Assembly: GCA_016758965.1 (NCBI GenBank)
Contig: JAEPRB010000046.1
Coordinates: 62,001-126,000 of the forward strand
Source of the DNA: Circinella minor
Lineage: Eukaryota; Mucoromycota; Mucoromycetes; Mucorales; Lichtheimiaceae
Length of the DNA: 64,000 nucleotides
Direction of reading: 5' to 3'
In this document: one piece after another, positions 28,695-46,003 of the stretch
How the letters are laid out: every line of letters begins with the position of its first letter
Position numbering within the stretch: position 1 is the stretch's first letter
Made by a program: the position numbers and the translations under genes
Notes under the pieces: generated by a model
Told to the model about the DNA's origin: nothing
Seen by the model: the letters and a program-made list of their open reading frames with translations, nothing else
Database searches by the model: none

Positions 28695-29106
28695 ATAATT
28701 TCATCATGAAAATCCCTTTTTCCCACCTTTGATTTAATTGCATTCTCTTTGTCTCGTTCTCTCCTTATTTTTCCTTCTCTCAAATCCATCTTTTTTTTTT
28801 CGTTTCTCTCAAAATAAACATGTACGTACCAATTGCATTTCTCAGTAAATAACCAAATTCATTTCCGTTCTCTTTCTCACTCTCTTTTCTTATTGCCTAT
28901 TTGTGATGGCCTTTGTTCATGATAAACAAAACAAAAGAATAAGAGTCGATATTTTTACAAAGGAATTTTCATTTTTTATTATTATTTACAGGTGTAAACG
29001 CATAAAGTTTCCCCTCAGTTTCGACTTTTTTCCAGTACGAGATAATAATATGAAAAATATATATATGGGAAGTGCCAAGGAAAATAATATATATATATAT
29101 GCAAAC
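28695..29106. terminator. Shared 3' region of PGI1 and Nab3-like gene
   Basis: The 412-bp convergent spacer is pyrimidine-rich on the plus strand after PGI1, with AATAAA-like motifs near 28813. It includes one GTACGTAC at 28822-28829. No gene was seen. Confidence 0.45.
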
Positions 29107-32100
29107 TTATTGTCGTTGAGGTACTGGTGCTTGTTGTTGTTGAGAAAACATTTGTAACTTATCGAGAATATCACCAATAGGCAAATTACTTAGGGTATTA
29201 TTGTTATTATTATTACTATTATTATTACCATTTGTTGCTGAAGCAGTTCCGCCATTACTAATCGTTGACATGGTAGTTTCAGCAGAAGTAGATCCATTAG
29301 GAGTTGCATTGTTAGTTCCATTCTTTTGAGATGGCGATGTGGAATATCCTCCACTGGTAGTATTTTCACCTACACTCGATTGTTGAGGAAAATCTCTAAA
29401 AGTGGAAGAGGCATAATTACCACTAGTTTGTTGTTGTTGCTGTGGATACGCCATTGCTTTCGATTGCTGCGGTGACATATGTTGAGAATAATTATTGTTA
29501 TTATTATTACCATAATATGAAGATTCAACTTGTGTCGTGGGACGGAGGTATGGTGTAGCACCCGTATTGCTACTCAATGGTGCTGATGTAACCACAGGGG
29601 TCTTAGTCACAGGTACTGGAGATTGACCTGTCTGTTGTGCTGGGTGTTGATTCATAGAAGCTAACAATTGTTGTACTGCAGGTGAATTCATTAAAGCAGG
29701 TGGAATATTCGCAAATGCAGGATTAGAAAGAATTGATTGAGGTTGAGCAGGAGCAGGAGGATTATTCACCAAAGGTGTATATGGCTGTTGCTGCTGTTGT
29801 GGTTGTTGTGGTTGTTGTTGCTGCTGCTGCATCATACCCTTAACCAAACCAATAAGAGACGATAATGTATTTGGATCAATAGCTGGCATGGATACTGGAG
29901 CTGGTGTTGCTGCTCCTGCTGCTACTGCCAGTTGACGCGGTGCAGCATAAGGTGATTGCGGAACAGAGGCTTGAACGTGCTGCTGTATAGGAGCTTGAGA
30001 CAAGTTTTGTTGTTCCTGTTGTTGTTTGCGTTGTTGTTCTTGTTGAGCCACACTGCGCTGTATCACAGCAATTGCATCTTCAACTGAAATGCTGTCATAT
30101 TCTAATTACACAGAAAATAAAAACAAACCGATTCCCAAAATAAATATGAATAGTTAAAAGTAAAACCCAACAAAAAAAAAAATAAAGTTTTTTTTTTCTT
30201 TCTGTCATTACCATCAAATCGAACACTTCCATCACCCGCTTCTTCATTGGGTTCAAATACTTGTAAATAAATTCTGCCTTGAGCTTGTTTTGCATTATCA
30301 ACAACGAGAAGTGCTTTAACTCCTTCCATAATTAAATGAGACACAACTTCATCTCGGCTTATCTGTCCATATCGTAAATGCAACGTATTTATAGAAATAC
30401 GTTGAACTCTAAAAGATCTCTCAATAAAATCAGTATAACTCGAGCTCACATTGTCCCAGGCCACTATTTGAACTATTGGTATCTCATTTCCAGATCGTTT
30501 CGGTAATATCATTCCAGGTGTTGGCGCTACAGGAGCTTGTCTGCCCATCTCTTGGGGTGAAGCTTGATGCGGTTGTTGTTGATAGCTATTCGCCATTGTA
30601 CCAGTATTAGCAGTACTGACAGCAGCAATAGGGGCCTGATGATGCTGGTAATGTTGATGAGGTCCAGTAGATGGACGATAGGTATCGTGCTTTGGCAATT
30701 GTGTATCATGCTTTGGTATATAAATATCATGCCTCGGTAAACTTTGATGGTAACGATCATTCGCTCGTACTGATGAAGATCGACCGCTGTCATGGTCACC
30801 CCAAGTTCTTCGATCCAAAACATTACTATTACTTCCAACGTCTTCATTTCTACCATTTCCTCTTCCACTCGATCGGTTGTTTCTTCCCATATTAATACCC
30901 GTATTTCTGTTGCTGTTCAAGCGATTACCCATGCGAGCAGGGGAAGCCTGCCTCCTATCATTATAAGAATCCACATTGCTTATATTTTCATGGCTGTCTG
31001 TAAAACGACGCGAACGTTGAGGACTGTCGCTTCGATAATCCTCATTTGTAGAAGAAGTGATACTAGAAGGAGAGGTAGGATGAGCCTTGTAGCGTCTATT
31101 ATTGCTGTCGGAGCTGCTGTCTCTATAACGATCAGACTCATATTCATCAAGTTTTCGTGTAGATCTGTTTTCATTTTGAAACCTCTTGCTTCCTCGAACA
31201 GATGATGTAGAACGATATACATCATCTCCTCCTCCTACTCCTCGTCGTGATTTGGGATCACGTCGCCTTGGTCCAGAGAAACTAAGGTCTGAATAATATA
31301 ATAGTGATAACAGATTGATTGATTTTTTTTTTTTTTGCATACATAAATTTTCACGAACAGAAAAAAAAAAGATATATATATAAAAGAAGTGAAAGAAAAA
31401 AAAAATAAAAATAAAAAAATCGATTAGAACTTGAAAAAGTAAAAATAAAAATAAAAATAAAAGAGGTGCTTGCGATATTATGTAAATCAAATAAAAGAGA
31501 AAGAAGTGAAGGAGTAGAATAGGAGAAAGTCCACAAACTTTTTCTTTCGTTTCAATTTGAAATCGTAATGTGATGAATGATATTTTAGAATAAGATACAT
31601 TACCAAGTTGCGAACCACGAAAATAGTTTCCGTTTTCAGCTAGATAAGCCTCCATGCATGCTTCACGCGTAGCAAATTGTATAAAACCAGCAGTATCTTT
31701 AAAGTATGCATCAAGGATGGTTCCATATTTGCTAAAATAATCCAGGATTTCGCGCTTCTTTGAACCATGGGGCAATCCCCGAACAACCATGCGCGCATCA
31801 GGTATCACTTGATCACGATTCCTTTGAATAGAATGCTGCTCGAAACGATTAGGTGAAGTAACAGGCATTCTAGTAGTACTAGAAGGTGTAATAATATTAT
31901 TTGTGGTATTTATACTATGACCACTACCAACATTACTTCTTGCTTCTTCGGCCACCCTTACATTAGGTGTAACAAAACTACTATTATCAATCATTTTCGT
32001 CATAAAAGAACTAGCAGCAGCAGAGTTATTATTATTACCATTCATGGTAGCATTAGAAGAAGACATAGGTATATAATTATCTGTATTATACGTAGTATGT

Positions 32101-32492
32101 TTATCTGTGTTCAACTTTGCACTCGTATGATCAATACCACTACTAATACCACCGCCATGATAATTTTCTTGGTCTGTTGCACGAGATCCATGTTTGCGCT
32201 TAGAAAGCATCTCATATTCATCAAATTCATCAGGTGTACGGTCTCGTTTCACGCCTACTCCATTTGATACAATACTTTCATTATTATTTTCTTGGAAAGA
32301 AAGTTGTTTTGATTGCTCTTGCGGAGGTTGTTCAATAACTTGTTCTACTTGTTTTGGCTCGTCCGATGATTTATTTTTTTCTTGTTCTTTGGCTGTTGGA
32401 CGACTGGCAAATAATGCCGCCAAGAAATCATCAACAACACTGGATTGTGATGTGTTTGGGGTTTCTCTCATTTCGACATCATCCTGGGCCAT
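29107..32492 (-). CDS. Nab3-like RNA-binding protein (Nrd1-Nab3-Sen1-type transcription termination factor)
   Basis: Three exons (32492-31604, 31288-30212, 30101-29107) give 986 residues. The N-terminus has a short hydrophobic helix (SVVDDFLAALFASR, residues 18-31). An RRM spans about 232-305: RNP2-like MVVRGLP, RNP1-like AGFIQFATREA, and beta-4 rebuilt by splicing as GSQL + DLSFSGP. An Arg/Ser-rich linker follows. A second conserved domain (about 566-660: IPIVQIVAWDNV; GVKALLVVDNAKQAQGRIYL; VRFDEYDS) resembles the anticodon-binding-like domain found C-terminal in filamentous fungal Nab3 proteins. The last third is Gln/Pro/Asn-rich and prion-like. In yeast, Nab3 binds short UCUU-type RNA motifs and helps terminate non-coding transcription. 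No Nrd1 partner is in the window. Start: the ATG at 32492; an upstream in-frame TTG is not a start. The first intron is stop-free and in frame. Confidence 0.85.
31289..31603 (-). other. 315-nt in-frame, stop-free intron of the Nab3-like gene
   Basis: The intron has a GTAATG donor and a TTCAG acceptor. It is a multiple of three and has no stop in the host frame. Retention would insert 105 residues, very rich in Phe/Leu/Ile, exactly before RRM beta-4. Splicing restores the expected RRM end. Confidence 0.7.
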
Positions 32493-34412
32493 TTTCAATA
32501 AAATCCTCTTTTTTTTTTGTTCTTTCGCTGTGTTATATTAGATACTGTTCCTAATTGTTTGGTTATTTTTTATACAAGAAAAAAAAACCACACGATCGAG
32601 ATTATGAGGGAGAAAAATAATAATAAAAGCAGAAAGAAGAAAAATAAAGTGGGAACCAGTGCAAAAAAAAAAAAGTTGCGCTGTGTGTGTATGTGGTGTT
32701 GAATATATAAAAGAAAAAAAAATTGCTCACTTTTTTTTTTGTACTTGTTTGAAATATTATTCAAGCCTATATAATATATGTATTTTTTTACTGTGACGCC
32801 CAAATAACCTGTCGACCAATCAAAAAATTATATTATGATCTGATGATGCTGAATAAGGGGATAGATTTTTGTTACACAATCCATTCTAAAAGATTATATT
32901 ACAAAGTCAATGTGTTGAGAAGGAAAGAATTAACATCGTATAGAAATACATCTGTATAATTAAAACAACAACGATTCAATTCATACTACCATGTTTTATA
33001 AACTTTGCTTATTTTCAACTCTTTATTCTCGCATATAAAAATTATATCATTCTTTCACACTTTTTATTTTCATAATCACTTATTGTATATAATGCCCAAT
33101 GGCAGTGATAATAATTATCCATACCACTAATACTTCTATAAAGTGACAGAAACATTATATACTTCTGTATGAATGAAATTATTATCAATTAAAGAAATAA
33201 AAAACAACTTTTTTAAATATAGTCACTTGTTTAAAAACAACACTTATATGCCTTATAACGGTACCAATACGATCGTTGTCACTTTGTTTATCTATCTGGT
33301 CTTTTTTTCTCTCAACCCCCATCAATTATAATTTTATTATTACAACCAAAACCTCTTTTTTTACTCGTGCGATTCACATGAAAAGAACGGGCCATTTTGA
33401 ATCACTTTAAAAGTAAAAGAAACCAATTTTGAAAGTTTTCTAAACTATATTCTGACTTTATATGTTTCTCGTTCATTATCAATGATATATTTACCGTAAC
33501 AATCAAAGATTTTTGTAATTCTCTTATTATATGTTAAGCGATATTAAAAGCAGTTGCTTAACTGTGACGGTATTGAACGTCTATAAAAGATTATTATCAC
33601 AAGTCATTGATTTATCTTGGTAATGGACAACAGCTATACAAGAGTTCAACAACTTATTAGACGAAATACCATCATGATCGTCCATTCTTCGCTTCTACAC
33701 ACTCTAATTCTTGTGAATAGGTACATGTATTGGATTAGTAATAAGAATGAAAAAGACATGATTATTTTTAATACTTTACATATTTGGGAAGCAATATCAG
33801 CGTTTATTACTTTGTCAGGTTTAATGTATAAATAACATTTTATTCCCCCTCCTTAAACACCCCCCCCCTCAGTTGGAGATTTTGAATTATTGGCGGTATA
33901 CGACAGCCTTTATCAGATTGTAATATGTATCGTTTTATGTATCAAAACGGCAATTTTTATTCATTGAAAAATATAACAACAGAATAAATATCGACATACT
34001 TACATAATATCCGACTGTTTAATGTGTAATAAGTGATGAATTAATTTTTACTCATAAAAGTAAAACAACGGTAGGGTAGGAACGAATATGGAAAATTCCA
34101 TGAATGATTTTATATTAAATATCATGCTTTCCTCTTAAAATTAGTTCTCCATATTAATAGATGCTTGTAATGAGAGGTTGATACCAGTTACACCAATATA
34201 CTATTCTACATTTTATGATTATGATCTCTCTTGGCAACTCTATTATATATTGCTGTATACGGCCCAACAAGTATTATTATATTTATATATGTCTCAGAAA
34301 CTCTAAAAAAAATCATTGTTTTCATTCAGCTCAATTATCCAACTGGTTAGAACATCGTATAATAAAGAAAAGTTTATATTTCACTTTTTATCGTAATTGC
34401 GTACGCTTTCTA
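32493..34412. other. Nab3-like promoter and gene-poor spacer, left part
   Basis: A/T homopolymers and GAAA-rich sequence follow the Nab3-like start up to about 32750. The rest is plain AT-rich DNA with a C8 run near 33862. Short ORFs (33617-33835, 34215-34466) carry no recognisable domain. Confidence 0.5.
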
Positions 34413-34619
34413 TATATGAGACAAAACAATGTACAATTTTTTGGTATTAAATGGTTGAATAAATAATATAAGAGCTTCATTTTTTTGAGTTCCTATTTTC
34501 TTGAAACTATTGTAACTTATTGACATTCTTAGCCATTCAAATGATACTTGCGACAGTAATGAATCAACTTCAGAAAAGGGAGCCTTAGAAGAATAACCTA
34601 TCTTATCAACAATAGTACT
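34413..34619 (-). pseudogene. Decayed coding relic, 69 open codons without a start
   Basis: On the minus strand the frame is open for 69 codons between two stops. It includes DKIGYSSKAPFSEVDSLLSQ, followed by VSFEWLRMSISYNSFKKIGT. Composition (balanced charges, amphipathic periodicity, Trp, few homopolymer-derived residues) is protein-like and unlike neighbouring translations. There is no initiator and no continuing frame on either side, so it appears to be a fragment of a dead gene or of a gene family member. The family is not recognised. Confidence 0.45.
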
Positions 34620-37600
34620 CTATAGTTCCACTAACTTAATAGTATTACTCTTCTCCACTTTTTTTCTCATTCCTATTCGTTGTTTTCATCATAACAGAAC
34701 GAATTCTGTAATATTACATAACTCCACATAGCTTTTCTTCCTTACTGGACGCTTTAATTGGTATCAGTGCTCTTTCCTATATATAACAATTTTATACTTT
34801 GTCTCCAATAAAAAGAGATTACCATCCAACAACATAAATTAAAAGTTAATAGTGTTACTTGATAGATTATCAAAAACTTTAATTTATAGATAGTTTTTCT
34901 GTGCTACAGTAGCGTGGTGTAGAATGAGTTATTTAGTTTGTACTGTATAAATCCATAAATGAGTGCTACGTAATATGTTAAGCTCTGCTTGGAGTAGAAA
35001 GATTGTTTCCACGCTACTGACTGGGAAAAGCAAAGGTAATTGTTGCATAGTAACATTTTATAGATAAATCCCTTTTCTTTGAAATATGTATACTATCTAA
35101 GTAAGATTGTAATAGTCTAATATGCTACTATACATTGTTCTATCAACAATTAACTAAACATGAGTTACGGCATTGGCCCTTACTTGTTTATTGATGGTGA
35201 CTCCATAAAATAAACTAAAAAATATCTTAGGTGGTATGATTTTTATTTAATGGGAAGTCATCGTTTTATCGTGTGTATTTAATAATATCAAATTTGTTAC
35301 TCGTTGCAAAGGATCTCAAGTTTAACAATGATTCACCCCTATTACTTATAGTAGCTAGTATAATTGGCACAGTGTATAAACAAGTATCATAAATAACTTT
35401 ATTCAACAGAATTCTTGCCATTACTTTGTGTCTGAAAAGTCACGAGATTTGATGTTTGGAGCAAGTTTATATTATTGAACATAAATATTTATATGTGGTT
35501 TTTTGAGAACGAAAATAAACAAATAGAAACAAGTTTGAATACAGTCAATTCTTTTGTTATGCTTTCACATGCTGGTTTGCCGCATATGCAGCTGTTTTAT
35601 GACTTTCTCATACATAAACCTTTTTTTTATTCGTTGTCGTGCTGGCATCGAAAATGATTATATGTATTAAGACCATATTGACGCACTTGCTTGACTGCAT
35701 TACATCCTCTGCCGAATAACTGGGACGAATCTTATTCATACCTTTTTTGTCTATTTTCTTTATTGCCCCCAACAGTGTTTTCATTTATAATCCGCCTTCC
35801 ATAAACATGGGACCGATGAAAAATAATAAGAAGCATTACCTTTTCTCAACAGCAGCTACCCTCCTATTTATTTCTTTCACTCGGTAAATATTAAGTGTAA
35901 TAATATTGAAATAATTTAAAGAATCATTGCTAGAACCAATCACAAAACGATATTTGATGGTTCGTTCTTTTATTTATAATAATGAATATTCATCATGTTC
36001 TTTTTATTTCAAATTAGACAACTGTCAACAAAATAGGGGAATCTATTGTTTACCACGAAAAAAAATTCTTAAATCGAATTTACTCTGTTATTATCTCTTC
36101 TTAATTAACTAGTACAAATCAAGCGAATGAGCAATAATTATTTACTCACACAATAATCATGAGTAATATTAAAAGAGTTGTCGCTTCAATAAAGGCTTAG
36201 CACACACAAGGCGTATATAAGCGCTCGCGCGCACGTTTCTTTTATCATCATTATCTAGAATGCATCAAAATAAATTTATGCAGCTTGTTCTAAATATTTG
36301 TCACACGACTACTGTAATTGTATAATTAACTCTTATCATAAGCCTCGAACAAAATAAAAGTAAAATTTAAACGATAGATACCTAAGGTAACACTTTCTAT
36401 CCAACTCATAAATGGAGAGTGTAAGCATGTATCGTCTTGATACGTCCATATTTAGTAATTTTAAGGTTACTTCTTTTTTCAAATACGTCTTTTCTCACTC
36501 TTTCTATAATTCCGATCAATTATTCCCAAAGAATTTTCAAATTACCTTAAAAGGACGAACAAGAACGAAAACCGCGGATTACCAAGCAAGTTATTATAAT
36601 AATTAATATGTTAGCATCATTCTTTTTCAACCAGAATCGTTTCTTTTTATTATATTTATAGAACAGTGTTGCTATTGGATTTGCGTGGCGAAATCCAGAA
36701 GGAAGTGTATTATCATTATGTCGTTAAACAACATGCACACTTGTGCTTGTCCTCTAGGTTATAAATATGCGCTATTTCTCGTATCACCATAAACCGTTTT
36801 GTTTACATAAAGGAATATTTATTTACATGTTGAAAGGCTGGATTTTTGGTTCTCGAACAAGATTCTTTTATACAACGAGAATAAAATCTATACTAGATAA
36901 GATAATTACTAATAATTGGATTCTAGTTCGTAAAAAGGAAAACAGAACGTAAGGTATAAATATTGATTAGTCAATTATTCATGACTATAATAAGGGAACA
37001 ATACTTTTACGTAATTGACCCGTACCCATTGATTATGTCAGATCATAAGAAAATGAAAAAAAAAAATTCCCAGTCTTATGTGGTTTTCCCCACCTTCTAC
37101 AAAACTTTTCTAACTTACAAAAAAACCTCCGTCGCCCAAGATTCTGGGTATAATAAACAAATAAATAAATAAAATATATTATGTGACCTTATTAACAACA
37201 TATGGATATATAATAGGAGTCAATAGAACAAAATAGAATATAACAGTCATTTTTCTTGCTTGTGTAGGTGAAATACCACTGATGGTAGTGACTGATAATT
37301 TATTGTAAAGTATACTATAATAAAAAAAGGAAAATGATATATACTCCTTATTACATTACATTTTCTCCATTTGTACATCGATTTAATAAAAAGATTGGAA
37401 AACGCTGAATAATATTTACCGAGATATAACTTTTTGAAAAGCGAGATGCTCCCGACACTTTCTTTTGTTCTGCTTCTTTTTAATTGGCAAGTACAAAAAC
37501 GAAAAATATAAAGTTTTGGTAATGTAATGGAGATTATTATATATATAGACAAATTGTCGTACACTGTGAAGGACGTTGACACACAGAATAATTACAAGAT

Positions 37601-38133
37601 TTATATACCAATAAAAGGATCTAGCCGATTGAGTAAATTTTATTTAAAACAAATATATACAATTTCTGTCTTTACTATGTACCTGTATAAAAAAAAGGAA
37701 GAAGCATTCGTACAGATATGCAAATGTTACAAATAATAATATCAACCAATCTGTCCAGTTGTTAGTATTACATTAATGACAAATAATAGTGTTATATATA
37801 TAAAGAGAAAAAAGAGAATTGCCAAATGAAGAAATGGCCGCCATCGATCATATTTGTTTAGAGTAAAGCTTGGGAGGAATTAAACTTATCCAAAATATAC
37901 AACGTTGAGCAATATAAAAATAACCCTTTTCTTTTTCATAAAAGGAAGTCGTATTATCAAATAAAAAAAAAGCTTAAAACGATAATTTATCTTGCTTTTC
38001 GTGTATATAATAACATCACTTTCACGCATTCACTCTTTACTTCCTCTTTTTCTTCACTTTCTTTGCTTTTTCCCTCTTTTTTATAACGACACTTTTATTG
38101 CTTGTTTTACGTTTTTTACATCCATACATAAGT
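34620..38133. other. Gene-poor spacer, right part, with Zn2Cys6 gene promoter
   Basis: About 3.5 kb of AT-rich DNA holds only short ORFs (60-111 residues) with no domain, initiator context or splice partners that I can defend. An orphan TATA-like element followed by CG alternation lies at 36214-36235. The last 150 bp before 38134 contain TATATAATAA near 38004 and a pyrimidine-rich leader, likely the promoter of the regulator gene. Confidence 0.5.
36214..36235. promoter_or_regulatory. Orphan TATA-like element followed by CG-alternating block
   Basis: TATATAA at 36214-36220 is followed directly by GCGCTCGCGCGCACG, unusual in this AT-rich spacer. No convincing gene begins downstream. Confidence 0.3.
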
Positions 38134-40589
38134 ATGCCCAATTCTAAAAAGAAACCAGTTGAATTTTATTTTGTTGATATGAATGATCCTGGACGGTACA
38201 AGAAACTCAAAGTACTAAAAGCATGCGATTTTTGTCGTCAGAGAAAATCAAAGTAAGTTAAAATGAATCCAAACGCTATAATATCCAAGGAGAAAAAATA
38301 AGAGCTATGAAAGAACATACTTTACTAATAATTCAAGTGTTGTTTTATTTGCAATGAATTTTTAGATGCGATATTGGTGTACCAGGATCAGGAATATGTT
38401 CCAATTGTCGAAAAGCAAATATTTGTTGTGTATTTTCATCAAACAAATACTCTCCGGACGAAAATCGCTGTTTTGACAACCATAACAACCGCAGCAGCGA
38501 TAATAGTCTGGACCTTTCTGTGGAACAGCAAGAACGAGAACAACAGCAGCAGGATCAACAGGCATCATCCCACTTTATTCAACCTCACATGTGTCTAGAA
38601 CACGACCGAAACATTTCAGAAAGGCCAAGTCAAAGCACTGCATTGATGCACTCCATATATAACCAATTTCCCTCATTTGAATTTGATTGCATGGATACAA
38701 CTGATCGACCACAGGCAGATTCTACTATCATCAAAAGTGCTAACCACAGTTATGACAATAAATCTTCATCGCCATTACCACCGTCGTCATCATCATCTGT
38801 ATTATTATTTCTTTTTAGTCTTTCCGAAAATGCTCAGCTTGCATCGCTTTTGTATCAGGCGTACACCCGATATATTCATCCATATTTCCCATTGCTGCAT
38901 GATCAGCCATCCGAATTGTCAGTTTATTCCGCCTTGCTAGCAATCTTGTGCTACATACGCCCCCCAGAGTTATTACTTTGTAACAACAATAATATGTTAC
39001 TATCACCGACGGACTTTGAGGCTTACATGCATCAGGCGGATGCTCTTTGTTTGGACAAATGGTCGCTTGGTGCAGCACAGACTCTTCTTTTATTACACAA
39101 ATATCAGGAAATTACCAGCACAACACTGCCTTGGACGGATTACTACCTGGAACGAGCTTGTACTATATTTGATAATTTTTCTACTTTATCTAATTGCCAT
39201 TATCAACAACAAGAAGTTTACAGCATACAATGGTTACTTTACGTTAGCATAGGGTTATTATCAAAACAACAGCAACAAAACATAGTATATAAACAATGGA
39301 TGGAAAAGTGTTATAATGATGATCATTACAGTCCACATTATCAACAAAGCTCAAATTCGTCCAGCTCTTCTCCTTCTCGTAACGTTTATTCCAATTATCT
39401 TAATAGCAATGATAATGTTATCATGACAAACTTTAAGGAGCTAGTTAAGCTATTGAAGTTCTATTATACCTATGTTACACAAGAGCCAGCAAGTGTTTCG
39501 CCTTCTTCTTCATCTAACAGCAATAAGCAATTTCAACAAGCCGTGGTAGATTGGAAATTAAAGTTACCAAGACATTTATATAACAATGATACGACAGCTA
39601 TAGCAAAAGCAAAGTCAAGAGACGATTCAAGAAAATCAATGATGGAGTACAATACCTATTATTCGACGTGTTTACTTTTTCTCAGTGATACTCTTCTATT
39701 GTTATCTCACCACTCCATTAACCACGGATCAAGGCTATGTGCTGAAGATCAACCGCTTTCTTTATCCGAATCACTAGCAATCATTGCTAGACTGCAGCAA
39801 TGTGCCCATACATTGGTTTCGACTGGTCATTTTATGATTCTTGGACAGTCAACAATATTGCTGGCATTGAAATTAGCATTGAACGAACTGATATGTACGT
39901 ACACTAATTGGTTTGCATTCAACCAACAGCAAGAACAGCAAGACGAAAACAGTATCGTTCATTGGTTTGGCAATTGGTGTAGTCAATCCATGTGGATTTG
40001 TGAACATCTCAATATGGACAATACATTTTTTTTAGACCATCTTAGCGAATTCCGTGATGGGCTTATTGAAGGAGATATATTGACGAGATATTATCAGCAA
40101 CATAACGACTCGTATTACTGTTATTCATTTCAAAAGCAAAAGCAGCAACAGCAACAAAAACAACAAGGAAAAGACTATTATTATGATAAACAACAGCAAA
40201 TAGATAGCTATCACATTTGTTCAAGTTATGAACCCTTGTCATCACCATTTCTCACCCCTACATCTTCTGCAACTCGTGCTACTACTACTTTTTGTAATAG
40301 TTATAATAGCAATAGGAGGAGTTTTTCGCCCATGGAAAGTTACCATGGCAGTGGTGGTACCGAAGATGGTGGGAGTAGCTATGGTGAGTTTCCAACTACA
40401 CCCACGATAAATGACGATGAAAGTCAAGTTTCGGATTATTTTCCAAACACCACATCGACTTGGATACATACGACATCATTAGGGTTATCATTAGAAGAGC
40501 ATAATTGTCAACAAGTTATTATCTATTATCCTGTGCTAGATAATAATGATAATCACTATGATTGTTTCACAGCAAACATTTACGAATAA
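38134..40589 (+). CDS. Zn2Cys6 binuclear-cluster transcription factor
   Basis: Two exons (38134-38252, 38366-40589) give 780 residues. The DNA-binding cluster uses C31, C34, C41, C51, C54 and C60 or C61, reading ACDFCRQRKSKCDIG then ICSNCRKANICC. The intron splits the cluster just before its third Cys, so the long ORF starting at the internal ATG 38520 would miss it. A conserved basic stretch (GRYKKLKVLK) precedes the cluster. The middle region (QAYTRYIHPYFPLLHD; PWTDYYLERACTIF) has the look of the fungal-specific transcription factor domain (Fungal_trans). Low-complexity Gln, Ser and Asn tracts fill the rest, and the C-terminus is acidic (activation-like). The target genes are unknown; regulators of this class control metabolism, drug response or development. 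It is nuclear by inference. The closest genes do not suggest a pathway. Confidence 0.93.
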
Positions 40590-41706
40590 TGGCATCGCTA
40601 CTCTTTTATTCTCACTCCTGTTTTATATACATATATTGTTTTTCTTTTTTACTATGCATACAATTATAATATTTACAGCATGACTTTTTTTTAACCCCTT
40701 CATCATTCTCATATTCACACATACGCTTTAATAATACTTCCACCAATTATTTTATACCTGTGCCATCACGTTTGACACCAACTGTTGTAACCAACTGTTG
40801 TAAAATTTGTTTATTACCATATTACATTATCCATCTTTTTTTTTCTGCTCATTTTCATTCGATGATTTGTTTTTCATATGTTTTTCATTGTATTTTTCTC
40901 TTCATTTATGTTTCTCTTTATATTAGCAGTCTAGTAAATTTAATTATATGCAATTATAGTTTTTCGTCCTTATGATAAATATTAAATAAATAAGAATGTT
41001 CTTAAAGATTTATAATACTTACAATGAAAAAGATAAAAAGGATAGATAGAGGGAGAGAAAGTAGCGAAGGTTTGTTATTAATAATGATGATGAACAGTAT
41101 AGATTTTTCATTTTTTTCTTGGTCACTCGTACCTCCGATCAATATCATATTACATTCCTCGGGAAACCGATTTATCCTACTAAAAACCTTACCCCATCTT
41201 TATTATTATTACAAAAGGTGCCGCCATATATATAAAACGCGTGCACAGGTGTTTTTCTTTTATACACAAAGATCACACGCAAACACGTACATACACACAA
41301 TATATATATCTAATATACACAACTCATAACAAACGTATGCTACCTGCATAAGTTATTTTTTTAATTGCCTTTTGCGCGCCAACTCCCAATCATCACTACA
41401 CAACATTATACGCACACATAAACATGAAATTTTAAAATATCCGAGGTAAGGATGGATCAAACTAAATAGTAATTCATTTTTATTTTTACCTATTCAACCA
41501 AACTCGAAGAAAGTGATTTATTTTCCCTCCATTTTTTTTTTTTTGTTTAACAACACCCCTTTGGTTGTTTCTGAATTTACTTCTTTCTTCTTTGTTGATA
41601 TAATCTACTTATTTTCTTCTCCTTTCCTTCTTCTTTTTTCACATTTATATATATATTCTACTTTTTTTCATTTGAAAGATAAAAAAAAACTTCATATATA
41701 TTACCA
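40590..41706. promoter_or_regulatory. Spacer with kinase gene promoter
   Basis: The 1.1-kb spacer between tandem genes is AT-rich. It has a strong TATATATAAAA at 41227-41237 followed by CGCGTGCACAGG, and a long pyrimidine-rich stretch up to the kinase ATG. The 101-residue ORF at 41024-41329 crosses the TATA element and was not accepted. Confidence 0.5.
41227..41237 (+). promoter_or_regulatory. TATA box candidate for kinase gene
   Basis: TATATATAAAA lies about 470 bp upstream of the kinase start, implying a long 5' leader or leader intron if used. Assignment is by sequence and position only. Confidence 0.4.

Positions 41707-46003
<4,297 letters not shown>

Noticed and set aside
32496..32498. 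Start of the Nab3-like protein at the codon before MAQDD
   Set aside because: The codon is TTG, not ATG. The first ATG (32490-32492) gives MAQDDVEMRE and was used.
38520..40589. 689-residue single ORF as a stand-alone gene
   Set aside because: It is the large second exon of the Zn2Cys6 gene read from an internal Met; the zinc cluster upstream and the splice join in frame show the real start at 38134.
41024..41329. 101-residue ORF before the kinase gene
   Set aside because: It crosses the TATA element, has Tyr/His-rich random composition and no homologous features.
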